Shown here one piece after another: positions 11,679 through 23,248 of a DNA stretch of 64,000 nucleotides; position 1 is the stretch's first letter, and the number at the start of each line of letters is the position of its first letter. The notes beneath the pieces were generated by a model. The model had not been told where the DNA came from, did not search any database, and was given only the letters and a program-made list of their open reading frames with translations. A program made the position numbers and the translations under genes. The stretch is from Tragulus kanchil (taxonomy: Eukaryota; Chordata; Mammalia; Artiodactyla; Tragulidae): positions 171,735,298-171,799,297 of the forward strand of contig JAIOJX010000030.1 in assembly GCA_022376925.1 (NCBI GenBank). The letters run 5' to 3'.

Positions 11679-13506
11679 GACAGGCTCAGAGCTGTATATA
11701 CCATGTCCCACCTAAACCGTGCGTACCCTATGAGATGGGCAGATGGGTCCTATTACTACTACCAGAGGCCAGAGAAGACGGGGAGGCTCAGAGAAGTCAG
11801 ATCCTGAGGGCAAGTCCTACAGCCAAGGAGTGACAGAGCGGCACCCACACGTGGGGGAGTCTGCACTAGGCAGCCTTTGTGCTCAGGGCAAGGGAGGGCC
11901 TGAGACACACTGGCGGCTGCCTAGGGTCACTGCCTTCAGAATACCATGAAATCATCTTTCAGACTGCCGTGTCTTCCTTAGGCGGGATTAAAGGTTTCCT
12001 CCTCTTACTGAATAGACTGAATATGCAGATGTAAGCATTCAAATCAAAATAATGTAGGAGTGAACTTAAAAACAAATAACTCTCCCTGTAATTAAGCCCT
12101 TGCGTTTTCCAGCTGAAGCCTGGATAATGATGTGCTGTAATTATTATAAAAGTAACAGTCTATTATCACTACTATGAGATTAACAGTGATTACAGAATTA
12201 ATATTGGCTTGGAGCATCTCTCCTTGTTAAGGTAGCACACCCCCATTCCCCAACTGTCTCTTTTTTTTTTAAACCAGTAATAGAAATAAAGTTGTGTGGA
12301 AAATTACATAGGCCATTTTATATGAGTAGGGGGAGTTTGGAGTAGGAGGAATGTCAGCAATCTTTTTTTCTAATTGAAGTATAGCTTTCCTTCCCCCGGT
12401 TTGCTTTCAAAAAACACACACAAAACCTCCAGCTGGAAATAGGATGGGATAAAATCTCTTTCTTCCATTTTTATTGGCATCCTTGCTGTAATATTTTAAG
12501 GACCCCCAATTTTGTTTTATGATGAGGATTAATGTGGACCGTGCACTTCCTCAGTCGGCTCTTAGACAGTGGCGTCTGCTTAGTCTCTGTGAAATGGAAA
12601 TGAGTGTGCCACAGCACCGGCAGCACTACCGTCGTTCATAATGTTACATGTTGGAAACAAAGTTCGGGCCAGCAATGCCACTGGTGACCAGGAGAATGCC
12701 TTCTGCAGGGGGAAAGGTATTTTGGCTAGCAGAAGAATGATGTTGAGGTTTCCTGTGGCCTGAAGTGAAGACTTGTTTCCTTTCTTGTGTAAACACCGAC
12801 AGGCTCAGAGCTGTATATACCATGTCCCACCTAAACCGTGCGTACCCTATGAGATGGGCAGATGGGTCCTATTACTACTACCAGAGGCCAGAGAAGACGG
12901 GGAGGCTCAGAGAAGTCAGATCCTGAGGGCAAGTCCTACAGCCAAGGAGTGACAGAGCGGCACCCACACGTGGGGGAGTCTGCACTAGGCAGCCTTTGTG
13001 CTCAGGGCAAGGGAGGGCCTGAGACACACTGGCGGCTGCCTAGGGTCACTGCCTTCAGAATACCATGAAATCATCTTTCAGACTGCCGTGTCTTCCTTAG
13101 GCGGGATTAAAGGTTTCCTCCTCTTACTGAATAGACTGAATATGCAGATGTAAGCATTCAAATCAAAATAATGTAGGAGTGAACTTAAAAACAAATAACT
13201 CTCCCTGTAATTAAGCCCTTGCGTTTTCCAGCTGAAGCCTGGATAATGATGTGCTGTAATTATTATAAAAGTAACAGTCTATTATCACTACTATGAGATT
13301 AACAGTGATTACAGAATTAATATTGGCTTGGAGCATCTCTCCTTGTTAAGGTAGCACACCCCCATTCCCCAACTGTCTCTTTTTTTTTTAAACCAGTAAT
13401 AGAAATAAAGTTGTGTGGAAAATTACATAGGCCATTTTATATGAGTAGGGGGAGTTTGGAGTAGGAGGAATGTCAGCAATCTTTTTTTTTTCTAATTGAA
13501 GTATAG
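11261..13506. repeat. Direct tandem duplication 5, period about 1,119-1,124 bp
   Basis: Copy A is 11261-12384 and copy B is 12385-13506, abutting. Errors sit at the join. Copy A ends with a run of 7 T where the other two copies have 10. Copy B starts with extra C, fewer A, and a lost 'cagaag' in 'gggatcagaagatctc'. The segment 11261-11678 is present three times (about 10079-10489, here, and from 12385). Confidence 0.94.
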
Positions 13507-13561
13507 TGGATTTACAAAGTTGTGAAAGTTTCATGTGTACAGAAAAGTGATTCAATTTTAT
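13494..13561 (-). mobile_element. L1 3' end scrap
   Basis: 'ctaattgaagtatagtggat' followed by 'ttcatgtgtacagaaaagtg' is the antisense terminal part of artiodactyl L1 elements. Copies lie at 12370-12384 (cut by a junction) and 14585-14652. Confidence 0.6.
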
Positions 13562-13637
13562 GAATATACATATGTATGTGTGTATATATATGTATATATA
13601 TTTATGCATGATATGTGTGTGTGTGTGTGTGTGTATA
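13562..13637. repeat. TA/TG microsatellite next to a SINE
   Basis: Alternating TA and TG runs. They are copied at about 14653-14728. Confidence 0.85.
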
Positions 13638-13850
13638 GGCTTCCCTGATGGCTCAGATGATAAAGAATCTGCCAACAGTGAGGGTGACCCTTGTTCAAGC
13701 CCTGGGTCAGGAAGATCCCCTATAGAAGGGAATGGCAACCTCGTCTAGTATTTGCCTGGAGAATAACATTGACAGAGGAGGCTGGTGGGCTACACAGTCC
13801 GTGGGGTCTCAAAGAGTCAGACATGACTGAGTGACAGACAGACACACATA
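13638..13850 (+). mobile_element. Bov-tA SINE
   Basis: The tRNA-derived head 'ggcttccctgatggctcaga' is followed by the BovA half ('gggaatggcaacctcgtcta', 'gaggctggtgggctacacag', 'gagtcagacatgactgagtg'). It lies between two microsatellites. It is copied at 14729-14941. Confidence 0.88.
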
Positions 13851-14728
13851 TATGTATACATATATATGTATGCTATATACATACATATATATATATATCT
13901 CAATAATAATTTCTTTACCTAAATATCAATATTGCTAATTTCCCCAGAGAAGGACAAACTGACTCTATTAAAAATGGGATGGGGTACAACAGTCATTTCA
14001 CGCGAGGGGCGGGTGTATGTGTGGGGGGGTAACACTGCAGTGCCCCCATACCCACTGGGTTCACACTGCCCTGCTACTCTGAACCAAGTAACAAGCCTCC
14101 TCCACAAGAAGGCAGAAATTTTGTGTCTGTTTTAAACTTTACGAGAGGTTTATTTGACTACCACAGTCAAAGGAACTTTGCAGGAGCTCAAAGAGCCTGT
14201 TAATTTCTTCAAGGGGGATGCTTTCTTTGCAGAGGGAGCTTGGTGCCGTCGGACAGACACATGGCGTCAGGTGATTATGGTGAAAGGACTTAACCGGAGG
14301 CCCAGGCCCCTCTGACGTGCATTGTCAGGATGCTGGCATGAGAATGTGTGAAGCCCACTGAAGTTTTCTCCATTATCACTACTATGAGATTAACAGTGAT
14401 TACAGAATTAATATTGGCTTGGAGCATCTCTCCTTGTTAAGGTAGCACACCCCCATTCCCCAACTGTCTCTTTTTTTTTTAAACCAGTAATAGAAATAAA
14501 GTTGTGTGGAAAATTACATAGGCCATTTTATATGAGTAGGGGGAGTTTGGAGTAGGAGGAATGTCAGCAATCTTTTTTTTTTCTAATTGAAGTATAGTGG
14601 ATTTACAAAGTTGTGAAAGTTTCATGTGTACAGAAAAGTGATTCAATTTTATGAATATACATATGTATGTGTGTATATATATGTATATATATTTATGCAT
14701 GATATGTGTGTGTGTGTGTGTGTGTATA

Positions 14729-14941
14729 GGCTTCCCTGATGGCTCAGATGATAAAGAATCTGCCAACAGTGAGGGTGACCCTTGTTCAAGCCCTGGGTCA
14801 GGAAGATCCCCTATAGAAGGGAATGGCAACCTCGTCTAGTATTTGCCTGGAGAATAACATTGACAGAGGAGGCTGGTGGGCTACACAGTCCGTGGGGTCT
14901 CAAAGAGTCAGACATGACTGAGTGACAGACAGACACACATA
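14729..14941 (+). mobile_element. Bov-tA SINE, copy from duplication 6
   Basis: It matches 13638-13850 with the same flanks, so it is a product of segment duplication and not of retrotransposition. Confidence 0.85.
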
Positions 14942-15452
14942 TATGTATACATATATATGTATGCTATATACATACATATATATATATATCTCAATAATAA
15001 TTTCTTTACCTAAATATCAATATTGCTAATTTCCCCAGAGAAGGACAAACTGACTCTATTAAAAATGGGATGGGGTACAACAGTCATTTCACGCGAGGGG
15101 CGGGTGTATGTGTGGGGGGGTAACACTGCAGTGCCCCCATACCCACTGGGTTCACACTGCCCTGCTACTCTGAACCAAGTAACAAGCCTCCTCCACAAGA
15201 AGGCAGAAATTTTGTGTCTGTTTTAAACTTTACGAGAGGTTTATTTGACTACCACAGTCAAAGGAACTTTGCAGGAGCTCAAAGAGCCTGTTAATTTCTT
15301 CAAGGGGGATGCTTTCTTTGCAGAGGGAGCTTGGTGCCGTCGGACAGACACATGGCGTCAGGTGATTATGGTGAAAGGACTTAACCGGAGGCCCAGGCCC
15401 CTCTGACGTGCATTGTCAGGATGCTGGCATGAGAATGTGTAGAAGCCCACTG

Positions 15453-15952
15453 GAGTCCACTGGTCTGTGGACAGCACCCTCTGAGCGTTCTGCCTCCCAG
15501 GAGGCCTAGTTTTTGTGGTGCCTTTGAACCTGTCACCTTGGAAGAAAGCACACTTTGTGCACAGCTTAGCCGAGCTGAGTCGGAAGAGCTTTTGATGTCT
15601 TCACAGGAGGAAACTTCTGTGGCCTGACCGCTATGGAAAACAGCCTGTCTTGATCCTTATTGTGGCCTAGATCTCCCAATCTTTCTTTTCTCTATGAAGT
15701 CCCCCCCTGCCACCATCCCTATCGCTCCCCACCAAAACAACTTTTATTTGGTACAGGCATCAGAGACAAAGCTACACATAGTTAATAATTTACAGCCACA
15801 GTCACGCTAAAAAGAAGTTAAAGGATTTCTCTTTCCTTCCTTTCTCAGAATCTCCTTTGGGAGCTCTAAAAACACTTAAGGCTCTAAGCATAGAGAACGA
15901 TGACACGTGGCTTTGGGTTTCCTGTCGCACAAATAAGTCATGTCCCACTTTA
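15453..15952. other. Unique DNA, no feature recognised
   Basis: No repeat or coding feature that I can support. Confidence 0.55.
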
Positions 15953-18072
15953 TGTCTTGGCTGGCTCGTGAGCCAGTCTCCTAGACTTATAAAATGGAAG
16001 TGAGGCCTAGTCAGCTGCAGAAGCCAGGAGACTCCCCTCTTGCCGAAATCCTCTAGGTATAGGGCTCCATAAATAATACATGTACATTCCTATACGTAGA
16101 ACAGGAGTGGAGAAGGAAAGGGCGGCCCACTTCAGTACTCTTGCCTGGAGGATCCCTAGGGGCAGAGGAGCCTGGTGGGCTGCCCTCCATGGGGTCGCAG
16201 AGAGTCTCACTCGACTGCTGCAGCAGCAAAATAGGAGTCTCCGCGGTGATGACCGTCCCCCGAGGCCTGGAGACCTCTCATCTGTCTCCTCTTCCAAACC
16301 CATTTCTTCCTGGGTCTGTTCCATCTCCTTCAACAGCGAGATTATCTCTTAAGGCCAGGGGTGGTCTGTCCATCTTCTCTTATCCTCCCGTAGCCCCTTC
16401 ACCATCCCGTAGCTCGTCCCGCCTGCAGTCCTGGACCTCGTCTCTGTCTACTTGGTCCTGTCTCCGCCGCCACCGTCATTCTGCCCCTAGACGACGCCTC
16501 AGTGGTCTCCATCCCCACTCTTGCTCCCTCTACAGTGCAGGCAGAGGAGGCTGTTTTTCTCACTGTAAGTCAGTGACTCCTGCATGCGAAGGCCTTCATC
16601 AGCTTCTGCGGTGGTGGCATTCAGATTCCAGAGCCCTCAGCAGAGTCCTCAGCATTCCCATGCGGCCAGGCCCCTTTCTTCTCGCCCTCTGTGTCTCGAC
16701 AGGCTGTCCTCCTTGTTGTGTCTCCAGAGAGTCCTCTTCTCCGGTTGAGTTAGCTGGATATGGAGGCTCAGTGGACGTGCTGTGTCAGTGGGCAAGCGGA
16801 GCAGAAGTGGAAAACTGCTTTCTGAGAAACGGGAGGGAAGGAAAGGGAAGGGTATGGACCCATCCTGCCTATGGTCAGGGATTGGGCTTGTCCAGAGCTG
16901 ACCAAGGAGGAGGCTACAGCCAGGCAGGGACCCTGTGATCAAGAAGCACGAGGCTAAGAAGAGGTTTTCCAGGCTTTTCTGACAGGACATGACCACTTAA
17001 GGCTCTATGGTCCTCCTGACTTTTTTTGTCTTGGCTGGCTCGTGAGCCAGTCTCCTAGACTTATAAAATGGAAGTGAGGCCTAGTCAGCTGCAGAAGCCA
17101 GGAGACTCCCCTCTTGCCGAAATCCTCTAGGTATAGGGCTCCATAAATAATACATGTACATTCCTATACGTAGAACAGGAGTGGAGAAGGAAAGGGCGGC
17201 CCACTTCAGTACTCTTGCCTGGAGGATCCCTAGGGGCAGAGGAGCCTGGTGGGCTGCCCTCCATGGGGTCGCAGAGAGTCTCACTCGACTGCTGCAGCAG
17301 CAAAATAGGAGTCTCCGCGGTGATGACCGTCCCACGTAGGCCTGGAGACCTCTCATCTGTCTCCTCTTCCAAACCCATTTCTTCCTGGGTCTGTTCCATC
17401 TCCTTCAACAGCGAGATTATCTCTTAAGGCCAGGGGTGGTCTGTCCATCTTCTCTTATCCTCCCGTAGCCCCTTCACCATCCCGTAGCTCGTCCCGCCTG
17501 CAGTCCTGGACCTCGTCTCTGTCTACTTGGTCCTGTCTCCGCCGCCACCGTCATTCTGCCCCTAGACGACGCCTCAGTGGTCTCCATCCCCACTCTTGCT
17601 CCCTCTACAGTGCAGGCAGAGGAGGCTGTTTTTCTCACTGTAAGTCAGTGACTCCTGCATGCGAAGGCCTTCATCAGCTTCTGCGGTGGTGGCATTCAGA
17701 TTCCAGAGCCCTCAGCAGAGTCCTCAGCATTCCCATGCGGCCAGGCCCCTTTCTTCTCGCCCTCTGTGTCTCGACAGGCTGTCCTCCTTGTTGTGTCTCC
17801 AGAGAGTCCTCTTCTCCGGTTGAGTTAGCTGGATATGGAGGCTCAGTGGACGTGCTGTGTCAGTGGGCAAGCGGAGCAGAAGTGGAAAACTGCTTTCTGA
17901 GAAACGGGAGGGAAGGAAAGGGAAGGGTATGGACCCATCCTGCCTATGGTCAGGGATTGGGCTTGTCCAGAGCTGACCAAGGAGGAGGCTACAGCCAGGC
18001 AGGGACCCTGTGATCAAGAAGCACGAGGCTAAGAAGAGGTTTTCCAGGCTTTTCTGACAGGACATGACCACT
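15953..18072. repeat. Direct tandem duplication 7, period 1,074-1,075 bp
   Basis: Copy A is 15953-16997 and copy B is 17027-18072. The 29-base spacer begins with 'cacttaaggctcta', which also stands at 15873-15886, about 80 bases before copy A. The spacer then reads as a deletion-rich version of that upstream stretch, so copy B really begins with degraded upstream sequence. One internal difference lies at about 16257 versus 17331. Confidence 0.94.
16105..16228 (+). mobile_element. BovA-type SINE fragment
   Basis: 'gcggcccacttcagtactct', 'gaggagcctggtgggctgcc' and 'ccatggggtcgcagagagtc' match the BovA half of Bov-tA. It is re-copied at 17179-17302. A 265-codon open frame at 16141-16938 starts inside it and is not a gene candidate. 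Confidence 0.8.
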
Positions 18073-19764
18073 CCCAGCTCATGGCACCTGTTTAGGTTCT
18101 TCTTTCTTTCCATCTGCATAAGCATCCATCTACGTATGTGGCCAACTTGCACAGGGCACTGACTACAGGTGGATGGAATGAAATACCAAGGCGACGCTGA
18201 GACAAAGGAAACAGGCAGAGGCAGAGCATGAGAGCTGAAGCCCAGCTCACCTCTAAAAGCGCCCGCTGGTAATGCAGGGCTGGACGTGGGCCCTTTTCCT
18301 GCCTCGGCCCTTGAAAACGAACTCCAGTGTTCAACTTCCCGTGGCACCCCTGAGGAAAGACCACTCTGATCATTGAAACAGCTCGGCTTTGCAGTTATAT
18401 GGCTTTAGCCTAGGAAAGTGTCCTTTCTGAGCAGAAACAGGGCTTCAATCCCAAACCGTTTACTCCGTTAACATCCGAGATGTTACAGTGAGCCCACCCT
18501 CCTCCAGACAGAGGCACGCATACACACAGACGCGTCTCCCCCACCAAAAAAAATAAATAAATTGATAAGGAGACAGAGAGAGCTCTGTATGTGGCCTTGC
18601 TGGGCTTCAGAAATAAGGCCAGAAAAGTTGACGAGAAAGCACTCGCATGTGTTTGGCCCCAAGTGTATTGCATGACACGAACAAGGCCCATCAAGAAATT
18701 GGATATTGGATCTGACAGGACTAACTGCCCTGTGACGGCTTGAAAATGGACGGTGGCCCACCCAAGCAAACACATTTGGAGATGGAAAAAGCAGCCAGGG
18801 TTACAGCTGGCGCTCAGGGACCCCGCACGGCTACGGAGGCTTTTTTCTTTCATTAGCTCGAGAACCTGCTCGTTAGACTTCTAAAGTGCAAACACAGGGA
18901 AGAATGAAGACGTCATATTCTGATAGCTCTTTAACAAGGTTTATAAGAACTTAGCATAAGGCCCTAGGATTTAAGAACAACAACCAACCAGACACTTCCC
19001 AGACAGTGGCCAAAAAAAGAAAAAAAAGAATAGCTTATTTAGGCAGGATCTGAGGTTATTAAATTCTGTCTCAGTGACCTCTTAAATAGCAGGAGGCTTT
19101 AGACACTGAAAGGAATATTCGGGTCCAGTGGGGACGATGACCACCCGTGGAGGCTAAATGCTCCGGCACAGAGCTCAGTCATCAGCAAGTCCAGGAGGGC
19201 TCAAGTCCAATCCGGTCTCCCAGCAGCACACAGCCACTTCCGCTGCTTCCAGCACCCTGAGAGCCAGGCCAAGAGAGCGCGACTCCTTACAGCTCTGCGC
19301 CTTGTGAAACCTGGCTTGTCCACTGGGCTTCCAGGGTCTAGGAGACACAGAATGTACACTTGTCAGCTGTATTTCCTTGTTCTAGGGTTGGCAGCAGGGA
19401 ATCCAGTTTCTTAAGAGTTGACTTTGATTCCACTCTTCCTCAGCTCAGGACGGTGTGAGGCACAGGGAAGTGGTCAGCGGTTCTTGCCTGCAGTTATTCC
19501 TTCTGCCTAATGGGATGCCAGGGTCATGTCGGGGAGGGAGAGCTGGACCTTGTGGGAAGGACCTCAGACTTATGGACGTTGAACCTCCCTCCCTTTTATT
19601 CCCCACTTCCAGGCTGAATGCACGTGCAGAATGGGCTTCTGCAGAAAAGGCCCCTGGGGAGAATAAGGCTGGGAGTGCAGCCTGGAGTCTGGCTGGAAAT
19701 CCAGGCAGGAGAACTTAGCAAAGACCAAGCAGAGGTGTCTTCCCTCTGGACCTGACCCAGAAGG
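18073..19764. other. Unique DNA, no gene recognised
   Basis: About 1.7 kb of single-copy sequence. The A-rich tract at 18544-18562 and the poly-purine stretch near 19014-19029 are the only low-complexity parts. Open frames here (up to 147 codons on the minus strand) show no motif, and I see no convincing exon. Confidence 0.55.
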
Positions 19765-20225
19765 GAGTAATTGTTGTTGTTCACTTGTTAAGCTGTGTCT
19801 GACTCTTTGCGACCCGTGGACTGCAGCACGCCAGGCTTCCCTGTCCTTTACTGTCTCCTGGAGTTTGCTCAGACTCGTGTCCATTGAGGCAGCAATACAT
19901 CCATCCCCTCTGTCGCCCCTCTCCTCTTGCCCTCAGCCTTGCCCAGCATCAGGGTCTTTTCCAGTGAGTCAGATTTCACATCAGGTGGCCAGACTATTGG
20001 AGTTGCAGCATCCGTCAAACCACAGTTTGAGAGTGTCAGTTTGTCCGTGCTCAGCCTCCTTTCTGGTTCAACATTCATACCCATACGTGACTACTGGAAA
20101 AACCATAGCTTTGACAAGACAGACCTTTGTCAGCAAAGTGATGTCTCTGCTTTTTAATATGCAGAGTTTGTCTAGGTTTGCCACAGCTGTCCTGTGAAGG
20201 TTCAAGCCTCTTAATTTTGTGGCTG
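19765..20225 (-). mobile_element. BovB (RTE-type) LINE 3' fragment
   Basis: The plus strand begins with 'ttgttgttcacttgttaagc' and the 'gactctttgcgacccgtgga' tract shared by BovB/BovA. On the minus strand a frame over about 20068-20170 reads ILKSRDITLLTKVCLVKAMV followed by FPVVTYGYEC. This is the region just after the BovB reverse transcriptase core. The element is 5' truncated and frame-broken. Confidence 0.85.
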
Positions 20226-20849
20226 CAGGAGAGTGGAAGCCAATGCCATTTCCTCTGGGAAAAAGAAACCATTTACCTTGGAAACCAAGAAAATTACATA
20301 GACTACTTGTAGACTGGCAGGGTGTTAGGGGCAATTTCCCAGATAACATGGGACTAAAGAACCGCCTGGAGAAGGGCCATTTCGTGGTGAATGATGAGGA
20401 TAAGATGGCTCACACTGTCACCGTCCGCGGCTGGCATTGCAGTGACTGTCCTCTCAGAGAGTCCGAGGCGAGATAGCTAATTTTAGAGTGTTCAGCATGG
20501 GGAGGAATAGAGCTGTAGGAATACAGAATGTTCCTCAGTTTCCATGTCTTTTAATATTCTGGGAACTTGTCTGGAAGGCAATTGAATTATTTAACTAGCT
20601 TGACAAAAAGCATAAGGACAAATCATGTTGCTCGTTGACATAATATATATCAAATGATGACCAGGAGATAAAGGAGTGAGACTGAGCCTGTGCTATTAAG
20701 ACTGTTTCTGCAGACTGTGGTCTCAGAGGCTCTGTAGGCGTGGAAACATATTCATGCATGTATGTAGCTGCATCCTCATTCTTTCTTGTCTTCTGTTGAA
20801 AGCTCAGCCATGACACATACTTACCTGTACTCACAGCTGTGATGAGGGT

Positions 20850-20947
20850 CATGTATATATGTATATGCATATGTGTGTATATATATGTGTGTGTGTTTAT
20901 ATATACATGCCTCTGTGTGTGTGTGTGTATGTGTGTGTATATATATG
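20850..20947. repeat. TA/TG compound microsatellite
   Basis: Mixed TATATG and TGTG runs. They are copied at about 21925-22022. Confidence 0.85.
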
Positions 20948-21645
20948 AAAAATGAAAAAATTCTCTTTAAGGTCAGATTTTCAGTGACTATGACCAAAGA
21001 AAGACCCTGCCCCTTAGATGACCATCCAGTCACTCCCCACACAGGAAGGAGTCGATAAGGGGAGGGATGCACAGCCTCTTCTGTCAGTGGGTAAATGGTC
21101 TTAAAAAAGCAGTCACTCTTTCTCTGCTCTTCAGTGTGTAAAAACACTTAGACACAGGGCTACAATGACAACCATTACGGTAATGATATTAATAGCATCT
21201 TCCTTTTATACTTTGTAAAGTGCTTTCCACTCAGATTATCTGACCCCTGCCACACAGTCCTTCATGGTAAGTGTCCCTAGCTTGTTTGACAGTTAGATTG
21301 GAGAAAAGCAGAGCTTGAAGAGAGTACATAACCTGGTAGCCAGCAGACGGATCCTGACCCAGAGACCAGCATGCAGTGTGTTAGAGTTATGAATGAGTTA
21401 TGAACATTTAGACATCTCATTTTCATGAAAAGCTCTGGATTTCCTTCCTTTAGAAAGTTCAGCACCTGGTCACCCATTCTCTGGAGCTAGGCAGGGATGA
21501 CCTCTTCTCAGCAGGACACGAGTGCATTAGCCTATCACCGCCCCACTGTGCCCTGCTGCCCACCAGTGCCCCACTTCATTAAGTCATCTGCCGTTCCGGT
21601 ACACACACGAGACAGTGGAACCATTTCTCAAGAAGGGTGCAAATG

Positions 21646-21740
21646 CAGGCTTCCCAGGTGGCACTAGTGGTAAAGAACCTGTCTGCCTATGCAGGAGACA
21701 GAAGACGCAGGTTCTATCCCTGGGTCGGGCGCTTAGGATC
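21646..21740 (+). mobile_element. Bov-tA SINE head, truncated by the junction
   Basis: 'ggcttcccaggtggcactag', 'ggtaaagaacctgtctgcct' and 'ggttctatccctgggtcggg' are the tRNA-derived head of Bov-tA. The other copy (22719-22813) also stops at the same point and continues into unrelated sequence, so the element is natively short and the junction happens to fall at its end. Confidence 0.8.
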
Positions 21741-22718
21741 GAGACTAAAGGTGAGACTGAGCCTGTGCTATTAAGACTGTTTCTGCAGACTGTGGTCTCA
21801 GAGGCTCTGTAGGCGTGGAAACATATTCATGCATGTATGTAGCTGCATCCTCATTCTTTCTTGTCTTCTGTTGAAAGCTCAGCCATGACACATACTTACC
21901 TGTACTCACAGCTGTGATGAGGGTCATGTATATATGTATATGCATATGTGTGTATATATATGTGTGTGTGTTTATATATACATGCCTCTGTGTGTGTGTG
22001 TGTATGTGTGTGTATATATATGAAAAATGAAAAAATTCTCTTTAAGGTCAGATTTTCAGTGACTATGACCAAAGAAAGACCCTGCCCCTTAGATGACCAT
22101 CCAGTCACTCCCCACACAGGAAGGAGTCGATAAGGGGAGGGATGCACAGCCTCTTCTGTCAGTGGGTAAATGGTCTTAAAAAAGCAGTCACTCTTTCTCT
22201 GCTCTTCAGTGTGTAAAAACACTTAGACACAGGGCTACAATGACAACCATTACGGTAATGATATTAATAGCATCTTCCTTTTATACTTTGTAAAGTGCTT
22301 TCCACTCAGATTATCTGACCCCTGCCACACAGTCCTTCATGGTAAGTGTCCCTAGCTTGTTTGACAGTTAGATTGGAGAAAAGCAGAGCTTAAAGAGTAC
22401 ATAACCTGGTAGCCAGCAGACGGATCCTGACCCAGAGACCAGCATGCAGTGTGTTAGAGTTATGAATGAGTTATGAACATTTAGACATCTCATTTTCATG
22501 AAAAGCTCTGGATTTCCTTCCTTTAGAAAGTTCAGCACCTGGTCACCCATTCTCTGGAGCTAGGCAGGGATGACCTCTTCTCAGCAGGACACGAGTGCAT
22601 TAGCCTATCACCGCCCCACTGTGCCCTGCTGCCCACCAGTGCCCCACTTCATTAAGTCATCTGCCGTTCCGGTACACACACGAGACAGTGGAACCATTTC
22701 TCAAGAAGGGTGCAAATG

Positions 22719-22813
22719 CAGGCTTCCCAGGTGGCACTAGTGGTAAAGAACCTGTCTGCCTATGCAGGAGACAGAAGACGCAGGTTCTATCCCTGGGTCG
22801 GGCGCTTAGGATC
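22719..22813 (+). mobile_element. Bov-tA SINE head, copy from duplication 8
   Basis: It matches 21646-21740. Non-SINE sequence begins at 22814. Confidence 0.8.
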
Positions 22814-23248
22814 AAATGACCACTTAACGGTAGAAGTGAAACTTGAACTCAGAGCTCTGGTACACAGTCCATCTCTGCTTCTGTCTCTGGAGTTGGTCTC
22901 AGAGGGACCCCATTCAGATCCTAGAACTCCAGGTGTACAGCCTGAAATCTGCCTTTTGAACAGTCACCTGGGTTGTGATGTGACTCAGACACTCGACTGT
23001 GATAAAATGCAAGGAGCACTGTCCTGTGGACCATCGAGGCCTAGTACTCCCTTTGGTCCTTTGACTGAACTGGTCTGCCTCTCTGACACTCAGTTCTCTG
23101 GGCACACAGAAAGTGCGCTGGTCTCTACTCTGGATGATGTAACAGACTGGGGACTCTAGCTTCGTTCTTCATCTGAAAAATGCCTTGGTAATCAGTATAT
23201 GTTCTATGCTACTTGGAAATAAATACCATGCATATCTATTCATCATTT
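22814..23248. other. Unique DNA, no feature recognised
   Basis: No repeat that I can name. The open frame running through to 23159 begins in the SINE and is not supported as a gene. Confidence 0.5.

Larger units (their letters stand above)
13281..15452. repeat. Direct tandem duplication 6, period 1,091 bp
   Basis: Copy A is 13281-14360 and copy B is 14372-15452, with an 11-base spacer. One base is missing about ten bases before the end of copy A ('gtgtgaag' versus 'gtgtagaag'). The sequence 13281-13506 occurs a third time at about 12162-12384. The unit holds an L1 scrap, a TG/TA microsatellite and a Bov-tA SINE. Confidence 0.95.
20664..22813. repeat. Direct tandem duplication 8, period about 1,073-1,075 bp
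   Basis: Copy A is 20664-21740 and copy B is 21741-22813. Copy B starts with a garbled few bases ('gagactaaaggtgag' for 'ggagataaaggagtgag'). One internal difference is 'cttgaagagagtac' versus 'cttaaagagtac'. The join falls inside a Bov-tA head. Confidence 0.93.

Noticed and set aside
16141..16938. A 265-codon open frame, the longest in the window
   Set aside because: It starts inside a BovA SINE fragment and has no domain, signal or splice support. In the second copy of the same DNA (17215 on) a small difference breaks it after 70 codons.
20873..21147. Open frames rich in Tyr/Ile/Thr/His next to 20850
   Set aside because: They are translations of a TA/TG microsatellite. Similar frames at 13388, 42350 and 49080 are rejected for the same reason.
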